Part shown: positions 25,483 to 34,383 of the stretch, piece by piece
Numbering within the stretch: position 1 is the first letter of the stretch
Layout: each line of letters opens with the position of its first letter
Assembly (NCBI GenBank): GCA_965204925.1
Contig: OZ242021.1
Coordinates: forward strand, 744,001 to 808,000
Reading direction: 5' to 3'
DNA: 64,000 nucleotides
DNA from: G963663315 sp965204925
GTDB taxonomy: Bacteria > Pseudomonadota > Gammaproteobacteria > Arenicellales > Poriferihabitantaceae
The notes under the pieces: generated by a model
Told to the model about the DNA's origin: nothing
What the model saw: the letters and a program-made list of their open reading frames with translations, nothing else
Database searches by the model: none
Made by a program: the position numbers and the translations under genes

Positions 25483-27513
25483 ATGAACGAAGCCAGCGCA
25501 ACCGTACAGGTCGTCTTCACGCCGTCAGGCAAACGCGGGCAGATTACACGAGGGATATCTGTGCTGGAGGCGGCCCAGCAACTGGGCGTGGACCTGGATA
25601 CTGTATGCGGCGGCCGCGGTATCTGCGACCGTTGCCAGATTGATCACAGTATCGGTGAGTTCGCCAAGTTCCACATCCACTCCAACGCGGAAAACCTGTC
25701 ACCCCAAAGCGCCAGCGAGAAGGCATTTTTTGGCGGGAGAGCGTCTTCGACCCGCAGGCTGGGTTGTCAGGCGAAACTGCTTGGAGATGTGGTTATCGAC
25801 GTGCCGCCGGAAAGCCAGGCGCACAAACAGGTGGTTCGCAAACGGCTGGATGTTCACGGCATCACCCTGAACCCGTCTGTTCGACTGCATTATATCGAAG
25901 TGCCCGAACCGGACATGCACGACCCAAGCGGGGATTTGCAACGCACCCGGGACGCGCTTGAGTTCGACTGGAGCCTGCCTGATGTTTCATTCGATTTCCA
26001 TCTGTTGGCTTCACTACAGAATGTATTGCGCCAGGGAGAGTGGAAAATAACCGTTGCAGTGCATGGCGGGAAACAGGCGATCGCTATCTGGCCCGGACTT
26101 AAAACAAACATTTACGGGGTGGCGGCGGATGTCGGCTCAACCACCATTGCAGCGCATTTATGCGATCTGGTCAGCGGCCGGGCGATTCAATCGGCCGGGC
26201 GAATGAATCCGCAGATCCGGTTTGGTGAAGACTTGATGAGTCGGGTTTCCTGGGTGATGATGAATCCGGGCAGGGAAGCGGACATGACCCGCGCAGTGCG
26301 AGAGGCGGTGCAGGGATTGATCGAGGATCTGGCTGCCACAATGGACATTGAGCTGACCGATGTGGTGGACCTGACGCTGGTCGGAAACCCGGTCATGCAC
26401 CATTTGCTGCTGGGCATCAGCCCGATCGAACTGGGCGGCGCCCCGTTTGCCCTGGCTACCGATGCCGCTGTTGACATCAGGGCGGGAGACATTGACCTTA
26501 AAGTGAACCCCGGCGCCAGAGCCTATATTCTCCCCTGTATAGCGGGCCATGTGGGGGCGGACGCCGCCGCCGCCACGCTTTCCGAAGCTCCCTATGAACG
26601 CAACGAACTGACCCTGCTGGTGGATGTCGGCACCAATGCGGAAATCGTACTCGGTAACAACCGGAAAATGGTAGCGGCTTCCAGTCCGACGGGGCCCGCC
26701 TTTGAGGGCGCGCAAATCAGTGGGGGGCAAAGAGCGGCGCCGGGGGCGATCGAAAGAGTACGTATCGACAGACAAACCCTCGAACCCAGATTCCGCGTCA
26801 TTGGCAGTGAATTGTGGTCCGATCAACCCGGTTTCGTCGAGGAGACTGCATCCACCGGCATTACCGGAATATGCGGTTCGGGCATTATAGAGGTGATTGC
26901 CGAAATGTATCTTGCCGGACTGATCAGGCCGGATGGCGTGATTGATGGCAATCTGGCTGCAAGAACCGGACGCCTGACCCGGAATGAGAAAACCTGGAGC
27001 TACACACTCTATGATGAGGACCGGATCCGGATATTGATTACGCAGAATGATGTACGGGCAATCCAGTTGGCGAAGGCCGCATTGTACGCCGGCGCGCGCT
27101 TGTTAATGGACAAACTGAAGGTGGACTCGGTTGACCGGATTCGGCTGGCGGGGGCGTTCGGGGCGCACATCGATGTCAAATATGCGATGGTACTCGGCAT
27201 GATTCCGGATTGCGAACTGGCGCACGTCAGCTCTGCCGGCAACGCGGCCGGCGCCGGCGCCACCATTACCCTGCTTGATGTCGATGCGCGCTCGGAGATT
27301 GAGGACACAGTCAGGCGCATCCGCAAGGTGGAAACAGCAGTAGAAGCCAGATTTCAGGAACATTTTGTAGACGCCCTGGCAATACCGCACAAAACGGCGG
27401 CATTCGATCATCTCAGAGAGCAGGTCGATCTTCCGCGCCCTGCCGATTCGGAATCGGAAACTCCCGCAACAGGACGACAGCGCCGCCGTCAGCGCCGCCA
27501 GCCTGCGCGGTGA
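25483..27513 (+). CDS. Corrinoid activation protein (RACo-like, 2Fe-2S plus ASKHA domain)
   Basis: A 676-residue protein that in characterised relatives reductively reactivates Co(II) corrinoid using ATP. The N-terminal plant-type ferredoxin has Cys42, Cys48 and Cys51 (CGGRGICDRC) and Cys95 (RLGCQ). A linker precedes an ASKHA ATPase domain: GVAADVGSTTIAAHL, VGNPVMHHLLLG, LLVDVGTNAEIVLG, GPAFEGAQISGGQ, GICGSGIIEV and RLAGAFGAHID. The C-terminus ends in a basic tail (RQRRRQRRQ), comparable to the tail on the neighbouring methyltransferase. Last gene of the cluster. Confidence 0.92.
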   Translation: MNEASATVQVVFTPSGKRGQITRGISVLEAAQQLGVDLDTVCGGRGICDRCQIDHSIGEFAKFHIHSNAENLSPQSASEKAFFGGRASSTRRLGCQAKLLGDVVIDVPPESQAHKQVVRKRLDVHGITLNPSVRLHYIEVPEPDMHDPSGDLQRTRDALEFDWSLPDVSFDFHLLASLQNVLRQGEWKITVAVHGGKQAIAIWPGLKTNIYGVAADVGSTTIAAHLCDLVSGRAIQSAGRMNPQIRFGEDLMSRVSWVMMNPGREADMTRAVREAVQGLIEDLAATMDIELTDVVDLTLVGNPVMHHLLLGISPIELGGAPFALATDAAVDIRAGDIDLKVNPGARAYILPCIAGHVGADAAAATLSEAPYERNELTLLVDVGTNAEIVLGNNRKMVAASSPTGPAFEGAQISGGQRAAPGAIERVRIDRQTLEPRFRVIGSELWSDQPGFVEETASTGITGICGSGIIEVIAEMYLAGLIRPDGVIDGNLAARTGRLTRNEKTWSYTLYDEDRIRILITQNDVRAIQLAKAALYAGARLLMDKLKVDSVDRIRLAGAFGAHIDVKYAMVLGMIPDCELAHVSSAGNAAGAGATITLLDVDARSEIEDTVRRIRKVETAVEARFQEHFVDALAIPHKTAAFDHLREQVDLPRPADSESETPATGRQRRRQRRQPAR

Positions 27514-27544
27514 CAAACCCGCAACCGGGAACATCTGTAGCGCA

Positions 27545-27585
27545 GCAATCAAGATAGAGAAAAAGTCCCTTTCGACTTTGATTGC
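27545..27585. terminator. Possible hairpin between convergent genes
   Basis: GCAATCAA (27545-27552) can pair with TTGATTGC (27578-27585), or AAAGTC (27562-27567) with GACTTT (27574-27579); the two structures exclude each other in part. It lies 31 bp after the activator stop, between convergent operons, where a terminator is expected. The remaining spacer up to 27711 shows nothing else recognisable. Confidence 0.35.
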
Positions 27586-27711
27586 AAGCAACCAATCATA
27601 TCAAGTGACCGCAGACACTGCCCTGCAATAGCTTTCCGTTGCACTGAAACCAGTCTCGGTCAACGTCCGGGGTGAACCCGGGAAGTAAAGAAAAACATGT
27701 AAATTCCTGCT

Positions 27712-28950
27712 TTAGCCAGGCCATCGGGCAGAAACATCATACTCAAACAATTCCTTTTTTGAATTCCTCTTTCGAATCGCACAACACCGGACATCTTCAA
27801 AGCCCACGTCTCTAAGCATTGCCGCGTAAAGTTGCTCCACGGGCAACAAAACACCGTAGAATGTCGAATTGCCTACGATGTAATGCAATTCGCTGCCCTT
27901 ACGGACTATAGGCGCCAGAGAATTAACATGTTCCCAAATATCGTTGAAATACCTGGAAACATACTTCGCAAGTATTATCCCGTTTTTGTTTTGATCCTGT
28001 GCGATTCTATCTAAAGGTTGATTGAGTAACGGATGTGTAAACGAATCATTCGGCTGTTTCCAGTCAACAAGCCTGCTGGTCGCGACGCCCCATGTGCCAC
28101 CAATTGCCGACCAGTCCAACTCACCCGCATCGCGTCCGTTGTCCAGAAAACCGAGCCAATACATGTAAGGCCGAAGCTCACGAATGTACGACATCCGATT
28201 AGCATATGGAGGTGATGTAATAATCAAGTCGAAAGAACCATTGATTATTCGTCCCAGGTTCCTGGCGTCCCCAAACACAACTTGCCCCGTTCCACTTGGG
28301 TTATCTTCTGCGCCATCCAATACGAACTGCAAGTCTTCGCCGAACCTGCGCTTCATATCTCCGCCAAACGGTATGCTCAATTGGGCATCATCTTTGAAGG
28401 ACATGGACTGATGGTTAAACGCAGCATTTGATAAACCAATCAGCGTCCTGCAAAACGCCACCAACAGAAGGTCTCTTTCAGGGGATTGTTTCTCGCTCTC
28501 AGCCTCAATGCAAGACTTCAACTTGCGTAGAAATACCAACGCCTCCGCACACCACCACCGATCAATGTTGTGAATAGGCGGCGTTTCGGCTGGCTCGACT
28601 GTGCCCCCCTTAAGCGCATCAATCACTCGTGCATACGCAGAGCGCGTTGATGTTAGTGTGGCGCCAGAGTATCGGGCGGTCTTCGCTCTGCCAAACCATA
28701 CCAGGAAAGGATTGATATCTGTCGTTATACCTTCGTGCCCGTGGCAGGCAGCGCTCAAGGCCGTTGTGGCCGTCCCACAAAACGGATCCAGCACGCGCCG
28801 CGGCCGGTCGTGTTGGGCCATGAGTTCTTCTACTATCTTGATCGAATATGCGGGTGTTAAGCGTAGCCAGCCATGTCGTCCCGAGTTCGCATTGAACTTA
28901 TGTGTGTAGTCCGCCCTTTGTCGCAACTTCTCTCCGGCAATGACGCTCAC
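27712..28950 (-). CDS. Type II DNA methyltransferase (TSPPY class, N4-cytosine or N6-adenine)
   Basis: A 412-residue amino-methyltransferase. The SAM-binding motif appears early as VLDPFCGTATTALSAA, and the catalytic motif later as LIITSPPYANRMSYIREL, so motif I precedes motif IV. TSPPY is most common in N4-cytosine enzymes, but the target base and site cannot be read off. Its ATG shares ATGA with the stop of the preceding endonuclease gene. Base composition is visibly more AT-rich than the flanking dsr, pts and lpt genes, suggesting horizontal gain. Confidence 0.87.
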   Translation of the reverse strand: MSVIAGEKLRQRADYTHKFNANSGRHGWLRLTPAYSIKIVEELMAQHDRPRRVLDPFCGTATTALSAACHGHEGITTDINPFLVWFGRAKTARYSGATLTSTRSAYARVIDALKGGTVEPAETPPIHNIDRWWCAEALVFLRKLKSCIEAESEKQSPERDLLLVAFCRTLIGLSNAAFNHQSMSFKDDAQLSIPFGGDMKRRFGEDLQFVLDGAEDNPSGTGQVVFGDARNLGRIINGSFDLIITSPPYANRMSYIRELRPYMYWLGFLDNGRDAGELDWSAIGGTWGVATSRLVDWKQPNDSFTHPLLNQPLDRIAQDQNKNGIILAKYVSRYFNDIWEHVNSLAPIVRKGSELHYIVGNSTFYGVLLPVEQLYAAMLRDVGFEDVRCCAIRKRNSKKELFEYDVSARWPG

Positions 28951-29777
28951 ATCACCTCCGGTGCGAGCAGAGCGCGCAAGATGGCATCAATTTCCTCTCG
29001 AAGCGTTGAACTATTCTGCTCGAAGAAGGCTGCGAGGTCATAGCCAATAACTTCCTGCATAAAGTCATAGGTAGAGACCAACGAATCTTTAGTACCGGGG
29101 GCGCCGGTTACGACGGACCACTTTTCCGCCCGGTAGCGCATCAGGATATCGCTATCTATCTGTCCTGATAGAATCACCACACAAGGGAAATAGCCTTTGG
29201 TATACGCTGTCGCAGCATTAGCGATGTCGGCATTTTGTCGCTTTGAGTCCTTACTCTTGTAGCCTTGTCGAACTTCAAAAATAGCGCCCGATAAACTTCC
29301 AAATACTTTGTCATCAACATCCAGCATCTTTGCAGACTCTTTCATCCATCCAAGGAAACGGTCTCGCTTTACCTTATCGTTGATCTTGTCGAGGGGGACC
29401 CGGCCATCCAGATATAGCGTCCGCCTCCGCCCGCTGGGCAACGTTACCTGATACGACCATGTAGCATCTTCCTCTGATAGCCCCATGGAGTCTTTGATGA
29501 CTCTGCGAAACAGCTTCTCGCATCCGATCCCGATCTGTCGATATACGCTTGTCATACCGCCAGCAGCTTTGTGGGCTGCGTACATCATCGGGTTGTCGAG
29601 TCCAAACCAACTGTAGAACATATCTCTCTGATACAACTCTCGAAATTGCTCAAACGTTAGCCCGCCACCCCTTGTTCCTTGTCCAAACTTCGGTTTGTAT
29701 TGTGAAGAAACCCTGATCGCGTCCAAAACGATCTGTAGATATTCCTCGTCCCTGGCGTTCCTGGCTTTCATTGTCAT
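28947..29777 (-). CDS. Predicted type II restriction endonuclease
   Basis: A 276-residue protein coupled by a 4-bp overlap to the methyltransferase, which is the main evidence. A PD-(D/E)XK-like stretch may be AIFEVRQGYKSKDSKRQNADI (Glu/Lys cluster around residues 165-185), after LTFEQFRELYQRDMFYSWFG at the N-terminus. Not recognised as a named enzyme. The ATG at 29777 was chosen; another in-frame ATG is two codons later. Shares the AT-richer composition of the methyltransferase. Confidence 0.65.
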   Translation of the reverse strand: MTMKARNARDEEYLQIVLDAIRVSSQYKPKFGQGTRGGGLTFEQFRELYQRDMFYSWFGLDNPMMYAAHKAAGGMTSVYRQIGIGCEKLFRRVIKDSMGLSEEDATWSYQVTLPSGRRRTLYLDGRVPLDKINDKVKRDRFLGWMKESAKMLDVDDKVFGSLSGAIFEVRQGYKSKDSKRQNADIANAATAYTKGYFPCVVILSGQIDSDILMRYRAEKWSVVTGAPGTKDSLVSTYDFMQEVIGYDLAAFFEQNSSTLREEIDAILRALLAPEVM

Positions 29778-29869
29778 TTCCAGATTTTTCTGGTCGGCTT
29801 GGCGGCGGGTTGTTTCGATATACAGTTTGCTGTTACCCGTAACATGCGTGCAAACCGGACAATACCATA

Positions 29870-31612
29870 TCAGGCATTGATTTCATCCATTAGCTGTCTG
29901 ACCTGCTTCTGGTTGGCCATTTTCAGCAACCGCTCTGCCAGAGGTTGTATTCTCGTGATATTGGTGAGCCGGACCTGCCGCTTCACCTCAAGGATAGTCG
30001 ACTGCTCCATGCTGAAATCCCGCAAGCCCAAGCCAAGCAACACGCGGGTGTAACGCACATCCCCGGCCATTTCGCCGCACATGGAAACCGGAATCCGGGC
30101 CGTTTTCCCGGCATCAATCGTGCTCTTTATCAATCTCAAAATAGAAGGATGCAGCGGGTCGTAAAGATAGCTCACATCATCATCAACGCGGTCAATCGCT
30201 AACGTGTATTGAATCAGGTCGTTGGTCCCGATAGCCAGAAAATCAAGCCTGTCCGCAAACAGGTCGGCTGCAACCGCTGCCGCCGGCACTTCAATCATAC
30301 CGCCGACAGGCACATCGGGGTCGTAAGAAAAGCCTTGCGAGCGAAGCTCTTCACGTATCTCCCGGAGCAATAAAAACAACTGATCCAGTTCATCCATACT
30401 GGATAGCATCGGCGCCAGCAGTCTGGCCCGCCCATGCACCGCCGCCCGGTAAATTGCCCGCAACTGTGGTTTGAACAGGGCCAGATCGTGCAGACACAAA
30501 CGGATAGCGCGCCGCCCCAGCGCGGGATTGGTGATCGCATTGTTGGCGCCGATACCCGCCACCGGTTTATCTCCACCGATGTCCAGGGTGCGAAATGTGA
30601 CGGAGCGAATCGTCTGCTTCAGGATGCGACTGTATTCCCGGTACTGTTCCTCTTCGTCCGGGAGGCCGGCACGATTCATATACAGGAACTCGGTTCGATA
30701 CAAGCCGACTCCATCAGCATTCAGCAACTCACTCGCAAGCGCCTCTCCGGGCAACCCGATATTGGCATTCAATGCCACTTCAACACCATCCAGGGTGGTG
30801 GCTGTCTCTTGCGCGAGAGATTCCAGTTCCTGGGAGCGGCGCAGAATTTTCTCCCTTCTGATTCGATAGGCTTGCAGCGTGGACTGATCGGGATTGGCGA
30901 GAACCGCCCCCCGCTTGCCATCTATAATCAGTCGCTCTCCATTACGCAAGTAGCGAATGCCGCCATGCAACCCGACAATGGCCGGGATTTTCAGGCTTTT
31001 CGCGAGAATCGCGGTATGTGAAACAGGACTGCCGAGATTGGTGATGAATCCCCTGATATGATGCTTGTTCAGTTCAATGGTATCCGCGGGAGTCAGATCA
31101 TTGGCTACAATAATTTGCGCCTCGCTTGCCCCCTCGGAGTTTTTCCCTTCGGATAGCGCTCCCGGAGCGTTCTGATCATCTATCAGCGCACCCTGAATAC
31201 GGTTGATAACCTGGGCTACATCGACTGACTTGCCGCTCAGGTAAGGGTCATTGATTTCGCTGAATATTTTTTCGAGATCGGCGGCGTGTCGCTGCAATGC
31301 CGCCTCTGCATTGATACATTGCCCGCGGATGATGGAAACGGTCTCCTGACCAAGCATCGGGTCATCCAGCATCAATGACTGCGCCCGTAATATGGCGCGA
31401 ATTTCAGAAACCCCTTCGGAAGGTAATTGCCCGTCAATAATTGCGAGCCTGTGGGCGGCGCTCCTGATCGCCTGTTCGAGACGGGCGACTTCCTGTTCGA
31501 TATTTTCGGGTTCTATGTCGTAGCTTGGGATATCCTGTCCGGGTTGCCGCATCACTCTGGCGGTACCGATAGCAATACCATGCCCGACCCCGTTCCCATA
31601 GAGCGCTAGCAT
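29870..31612 (-). CDS. ptsI: PTS phosphoenolpyruvate-protein phosphotransferase (enzyme I)
   Basis: A 580-residue enzyme I that takes phosphate from PEP and passes it to HPr. The active His lies in GSPVSHTAILAKSLKIPAIVG; FRTEFLYMNR, FRTLDIGGDKPV and MIEVPAAAV (barrel) and MCGEMAGD complete the PEP-binding domain. There is no GAF domain, so it is a sugar-type rather than PtsP-type protein. It starts 15 bp after HPr. No sugar-specific EII genes are visible, so its output may be regulatory, through PtsN. Confidence 0.95.
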   Translation of the reverse strand: MLALYGNGVGHGIAIGTARVMRQPGQDIPSYDIEPENIEQEVARLEQAIRSAAHRLAIIDGQLPSEGVSEIRAILRAQSLMLDDPMLGQETVSIIRGQCINAEAALQRHAADLEKIFSEINDPYLSGKSVDVAQVINRIQGALIDDQNAPGALSEGKNSEGASEAQIIVANDLTPADTIELNKHHIRGFITNLGSPVSHTAILAKSLKIPAIVGLHGGIRYLRNGERLIIDGKRGAVLANPDQSTLQAYRIRREKILRRSQELESLAQETATTLDGVEVALNANIGLPGEALASELLNADGVGLYRTEFLYMNRAGLPDEEEQYREYSRILKQTIRSVTFRTLDIGGDKPVAGIGANNAITNPALGRRAIRLCLHDLALFKPQLRAIYRAAVHGRARLLAPMLSSMDELDQLFLLLREIREELRSQGFSYDPDVPVGGMIEVPAAAVAADLFADRLDFLAIGTNDLIQYTLAIDRVDDDVSYLYDPLHPSILRLIKSTIDAGKTARIPVSMCGEMAGDVRYTRVLLGLGLRDFSMEQSTILEVKRQVRLTNITRIQPLAERLLKMANQKQVRQLMDEINA

Positions 31613-31627
31613 GGCTTCTCCCGTCCC

Positions 31628-31900
31628 CTATTCCCCTTCATCGAAATAGTTCTCGAACAGCGCCGCTATCTCTTCGCTGGCCTGCCGGGCATCACCGCCC
31701 TCAACCACCAGTTCAAGTGATACCCCCTGGGTCGCAGCCAGCATCAGTATCGCCAGGATACTTTTGGCGTCCGCGGATTTTTCGCCATTATGGAGCGTGA
31801 CTACGCTTTCATAACCGGAACACAACCTGACCAGTCTGGCTGCGGCACGGGCGTGCAATCCCAGTTTGTTTATGACGTGAATCTGTTTGCACACCCTCAT
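31628..31900 (-). CDS. HPr-like phosphocarrier protein
   Basis: A 90-residue phosphocarrier with the phosphorylated His16 in KLGLHARAA and a serine at position 46 (AKSILAIL), the site of HPr kinase in species that have it. It accepts phosphate from enzyme I. The start shares ATGA with the rapZ stop. The EIIA-Man-type gene usually found between rapZ and HPr in this neighbourhood is missing. Confidence 0.93.
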   Translation of the reverse strand: MRVCKQIHVINKLGLHARAAARLVRLCSGYESVVTLHNGEKSADAKSILAILMLAATQGVSLELVVEGGDARQASEEIAALFENYFDEGE

Positions 31901-32787
31901 TTTTCAATATCCCGATGGCGTATCTGTGCGTCGATACGCTCCCCGGAGAAAAGCTGCATCAACTGTTTGCTGACAAAGACCGAACGATGCCGCCCGCCAG
32001 TGCAACCTATCGCTACCGTAATGTAACTTCGGTTTTCACGAATGAATCCTGGCAACCACTTCCCCAGAAAGCAAAATATTTCCGTGATCATGTCATTGAC
32101 AATCGGCTTGCTTTGCATGAAATCGTGGACCGCTTGATCCAGCCCGGTCAGCGATCTCAAGGATTCGTCCCAATACGGATTGGGCAGGCATCTGACATCA
32201 AACACGAAATCCGCTTCGCGGGGAGTCCCGTGCCTGAAACCGAACGATTCAATCAGGAACAGCGGATTGGAAGACAAGCCGGCGCCGGCAAAATCCCGCA
32301 CCAGACCACGTAGCTCATGCGGCGCCATATCGGTCGTGTTGATGACGTGATCAGCCCTGTCGCGCAAGGACCGGGTCAGGGCGCGTTCAAGCCGAATACC
32401 CTCAAGCAATGGGGTGCGGGTATCGGTAAGCGGGTGTTTTCTTCGGGTCCCACCATAACGGCGCGCCAGCTGTTGTTCTTCCGCTTCAAGGAACAGTATC
32501 CGATAACGGATACCATGTTCCTCAAGTATCGACAAATGAGTATTCAGTTCCGGCAGATAGCTCTTGTTACGGGAATCTATACTGACTGCGGCGCCCGGAA
32601 GCCCGCTGCTATCGGCATTGACAGCGCCCGTTTGTCCGGGAAAATCGGCAATAAATTGATGCAGCAGAGGGGCAGGCAGGTTGTCGATACAAAAATAGCC
32701 GATATCTTCCAGCGACTGCAACGCGACACTCTTGCCGGAGCCGGACAAGCCGCTGATGATAATCAGGTCAATGTCGGCTCTGGTCAT
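31897..32787 (-). CDS. rapZ: RapZ, RNase adapter / P-loop nucleotide-binding protein
   Basis: A 296-residue RapZ (YvcJ) family protein that in E. coli guides RNase E to the GlmZ sRNA and so controls glucosamine-6-phosphate synthase. Walker A is IISGLSGSGKSVAL, then DIGYFCIDNLP, FLEAEEQQLARRYGGTRRKHPL, and the C-terminal FVFDVRCLPNPYW and GCTGGRHRSVF. The ATG at 32787 fits family length; an in-frame ATG at 32841 overlaps the ptsN stop (ATGA) and would add 18 residues, so coupling could favour that start. Confidence 0.93.
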   Translation of the reverse strand: MTRADIDLIIISGLSGSGKSVALQSLEDIGYFCIDNLPAPLLHQFIADFPGQTGAVNADSSGLPGAAVSIDSRNKSYLPELNTHLSILEEHGIRYRILFLEAEEQQLARRYGGTRRKHPLTDTRTPLLEGIRLERALTRSLRDRADHVINTTDMAPHELRGLVRDFAGAGLSSNPLFLIESFGFRHGTPREADFVFDVRCLPNPYWDESLRSLTGLDQAVHDFMQSKPIVNDMITEIFCFLGKWLPGFIRENRSYITVAIGCTGGRHRSVFVSKQLMQLFSGERIDAQIRHRDIEK

Positions 32788-32837
32788 TTCCTCACATCCC
32801 GGGATCATTTCCGATACCGGCCAGCGCGCCCCATGTT

Positions 32838-33368
32838 TCAAGAAACAAAACAGTGATACAGCGCTTGCGCTGTACGGGTTTTCCTGAGACGGTCTGTAAA
32901 TTGTTCGTCGCTGAACTTCCCTGCAAGCAAGGCAAGCAGGTTCAGATGCATGTCACGAGCGCTTTCCGGAATTACCAGACAGACCGCGAGCCAGACAGGC
33001 TCTCCATCCGGCGCATCATAGTCAACCGGCTGTTTGAGCCTGGCGATTGAAATTATCGGCCGGGCCAGTCCTGCAATACGTCCATGGGGTAATGCGACCC
33101 CTTTTCCGAGCGCGGTACAACCGAGGCGCTCGCGATTATACAAAGTGTCAAAAATCAGGTCGAAACCGAGCCGGGTTTCATCGCCGCCGTCACCGGCGCC
33201 GCTGCTGTTGGCAACCAGTCTGGCAAACTGTTCGAGTAACCGCTTTTTGCTCGTCACTTCCAGATCTGCAATGACGAGGCTGCAATCCAGATAATCTTTC
33301 AGCGTTACGCCAAGGGCAGCAGGCGGCTCATCGCCATAATGAACCGCCTCGTTTACTGAATCGATCAT
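32838..33368 (-). CDS. ptsN: PTS EIIA-Ntr (PtsN)
   Basis: A 176-residue regulatory EIIA with the phosphorylatable His in GKGVALPHGRI. It is the end point of the nitrogen PTS in many proteobacteria and affects potassium and nitrogen balance by protein contacts. It has about 20 residues before the usual start (VTLKDYLD). Start overlaps the hpf stop (ATGA). The usual upstream gene rpoN is not here. Confidence 0.92.
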   Translation of the reverse strand: MIDSVNEAVHYGDEPPAALGVTLKDYLDCSLVIADLEVTSKKRLLEQFARLVANSSGAGDGGDETRLGFDLIFDTLYNRERLGCTALGKGVALPHGRIAGLARPIISIARLKQPVDYDAPDGEPVWLAVCLVIPESARDMHLNLLALLAGKFSDEQFTDRLRKTRTAQALYHCFVS

Positions 33369-33688
33369 CCGGGAATATGTTTGATCGATTCGGCGTTTCT
33401 ATGGTGGTCAACCCGTTTCTCCTTGTGCTTTATAACCTGCCTGTCCAGTTTATGCGCCAGCGCGTCAATTGCTGAATACATGTCCTGTGCAGTGCTTGAA
33501 GCGTGGATCGTAGCCCCTTTTGTATTCACGGTCGCCTCCGCGATATGCCGGGTTTTTTCAACATGCAGTACTACATTTGTCTTGGTAACAGAATCAAAAT
33601 GCCGTGCGATCTTTTCGATTTTTTCCGATACGTGATGATACAGGGACTCGGTTATTTCAAGATGTTGACCACTTACGGATATTTGCAT
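33365..33688 (-). CDS. hpf: Ribosome hibernation promoting factor (short form)
   Basis: A 107-residue short HPF: MQISVSGQHLEITESL opens the protein, followed by HVSEKIEKIARHFD and the basic HKLDRQVIKHKEK near the end. It binds the 30S decoding region and inactivates ribosomes during starvation. The ATG at 33688 was chosen over a TTG 20 codons upstream. First gene of hpf-ptsN-rapZ-HPr-ptsI, which are coupled by short overlaps or small gaps. Confidence 0.92.
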   Translation of the reverse strand: MQISVSGQHLEITESLYHHVSEKIEKIARHFDSVTKTNVVLHVEKTRHIAEATVNTKGATIHASSTAQDMYSAIDALAHKLDRQVIKHKEKRVDHHRNAESIKHIPG

Positions 33689-33753
33689 GAATTTTACTCC
33701 AGGGTTTGTGTTGATGATTATGCACTCCCGGCTGGCCCGGTATCGCAAGCCGA

Positions 33754-33771
33754 AAACCCGGATCCGGGTTT
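33754..33771. promoter_or_regulatory. 18-bp perfect palindrome upstream of hpf
   Basis: AAACCCGGA-TCCGGGTTT, perfectly self-complementary, 65 bp upstream of the hpf start. A site this close to the likely promoter could be an operator for the hpf-ptsI operon. No regulator is identified; the spacer to 33952 otherwise holds nothing recognisable. Confidence 0.35.
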
Positions 33772-33952
33772 GCCGGAAACGCGCGCCGCCAGCGGCTCTT
33801 TATGGCGGTACATATTTCCAGTGTACAGCAAAAAAACATCCTCTAACAACCCGCGCCAATATCATCGTATCACACAGACGACCCCACAGTCTCATATCAA
33901 GTGAACCCGGACAGCGCTTGCCGTCCATTGTCAGTTACTTTATGATCGCCCC

Positions 33953-34324
33953 ATGACCGAAGCCATTGCATTTGACACCCACCGCTTTATCAAGCGCCTG
34001 ACTGCCTGCGGCTTCACCGAGCCACAGGCAGAGACCCTGGCGGATGAACATGTTGCCCTGCTCAATGCCAATCTCGCCACCAAGACTGATGTGGCCCGGA
34101 TCCAGGCCGGCATTGAGGCGCTCAGGGCCGACGTTGAGACCCTGAAACAGGAAACCAAAGCCGATATCGAAACCCTGAGACAGGAAACCAAAGCCGATAT
34201 CGAAACCCTGAGACAGGAAACCAAAGCCGGCATTGAGGTGGCGAAGTCCGATCTGATGAAATGGATGATCGGCGCCCTGATTGCACAGGGTGGTCTGATC
34301 GTTGCCCTGATCAAACTACTGTAA
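33953..34324 (+). CDS. DUF1640 coiled-coil protein
   Basis: A 123-residue protein of the DUF1640 family: AFDTHRFIKRLTACGFTEPQAETLADE at the N-terminus, a coiled coil (about residues 40-95) and a C-terminal membrane helix WMIGALIAQGGLIVALIKLL. The coiled coil has three near-identical 11-residue units (ETLRQETKADI), so its length may vary between strains. Such genes are often found near mobile or accessory DNA; function unknown. It lies in the lptB-hpf interval, where rpoN normally is, on the opposite strand. Confidence 0.78.
   Translation: MTEAIAFDTHRFIKRLTACGFTEPQAETLADEHVALLNANLATKTDVARIQAGIEALRADVETLKQETKADIETLRQETKADIETLRQETKAGIEVAKSDLMKWMIGALIAQGGLIVALIKLL
34136..34234 (+). repeat. Three 33-bp direct repeats inside the DUF1640 gene
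   Basis: Units start at 34136, 34169 and 34202; each encodes ETLxQETKADI or a close variant. The period is a multiple of 3, so copy-number change would keep the frame and only alter coiled-coil length. Confidence 0.85.
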
Positions 34325-34353
34325 CACGCCAGACAGGCCCAAGGATCAACGAT

Positions 34354-34383
34354 AAAAAGGGGGTGACTTCGTCACCACCCCTT
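34354..34383 (-). terminator. Intrinsic terminator of the lpt operon
   Basis: Read on the minus strand: AAGGGGTGGTGAC-gaa-GTCACCCCC-TTTTTATC, a GC-rich stem with a short bulge followed by a T run. It ends transcription from kdsD-lptCAB about 110 bp after lptB and can also serve the convergent DUF1640 gene. Confidence 0.8.
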
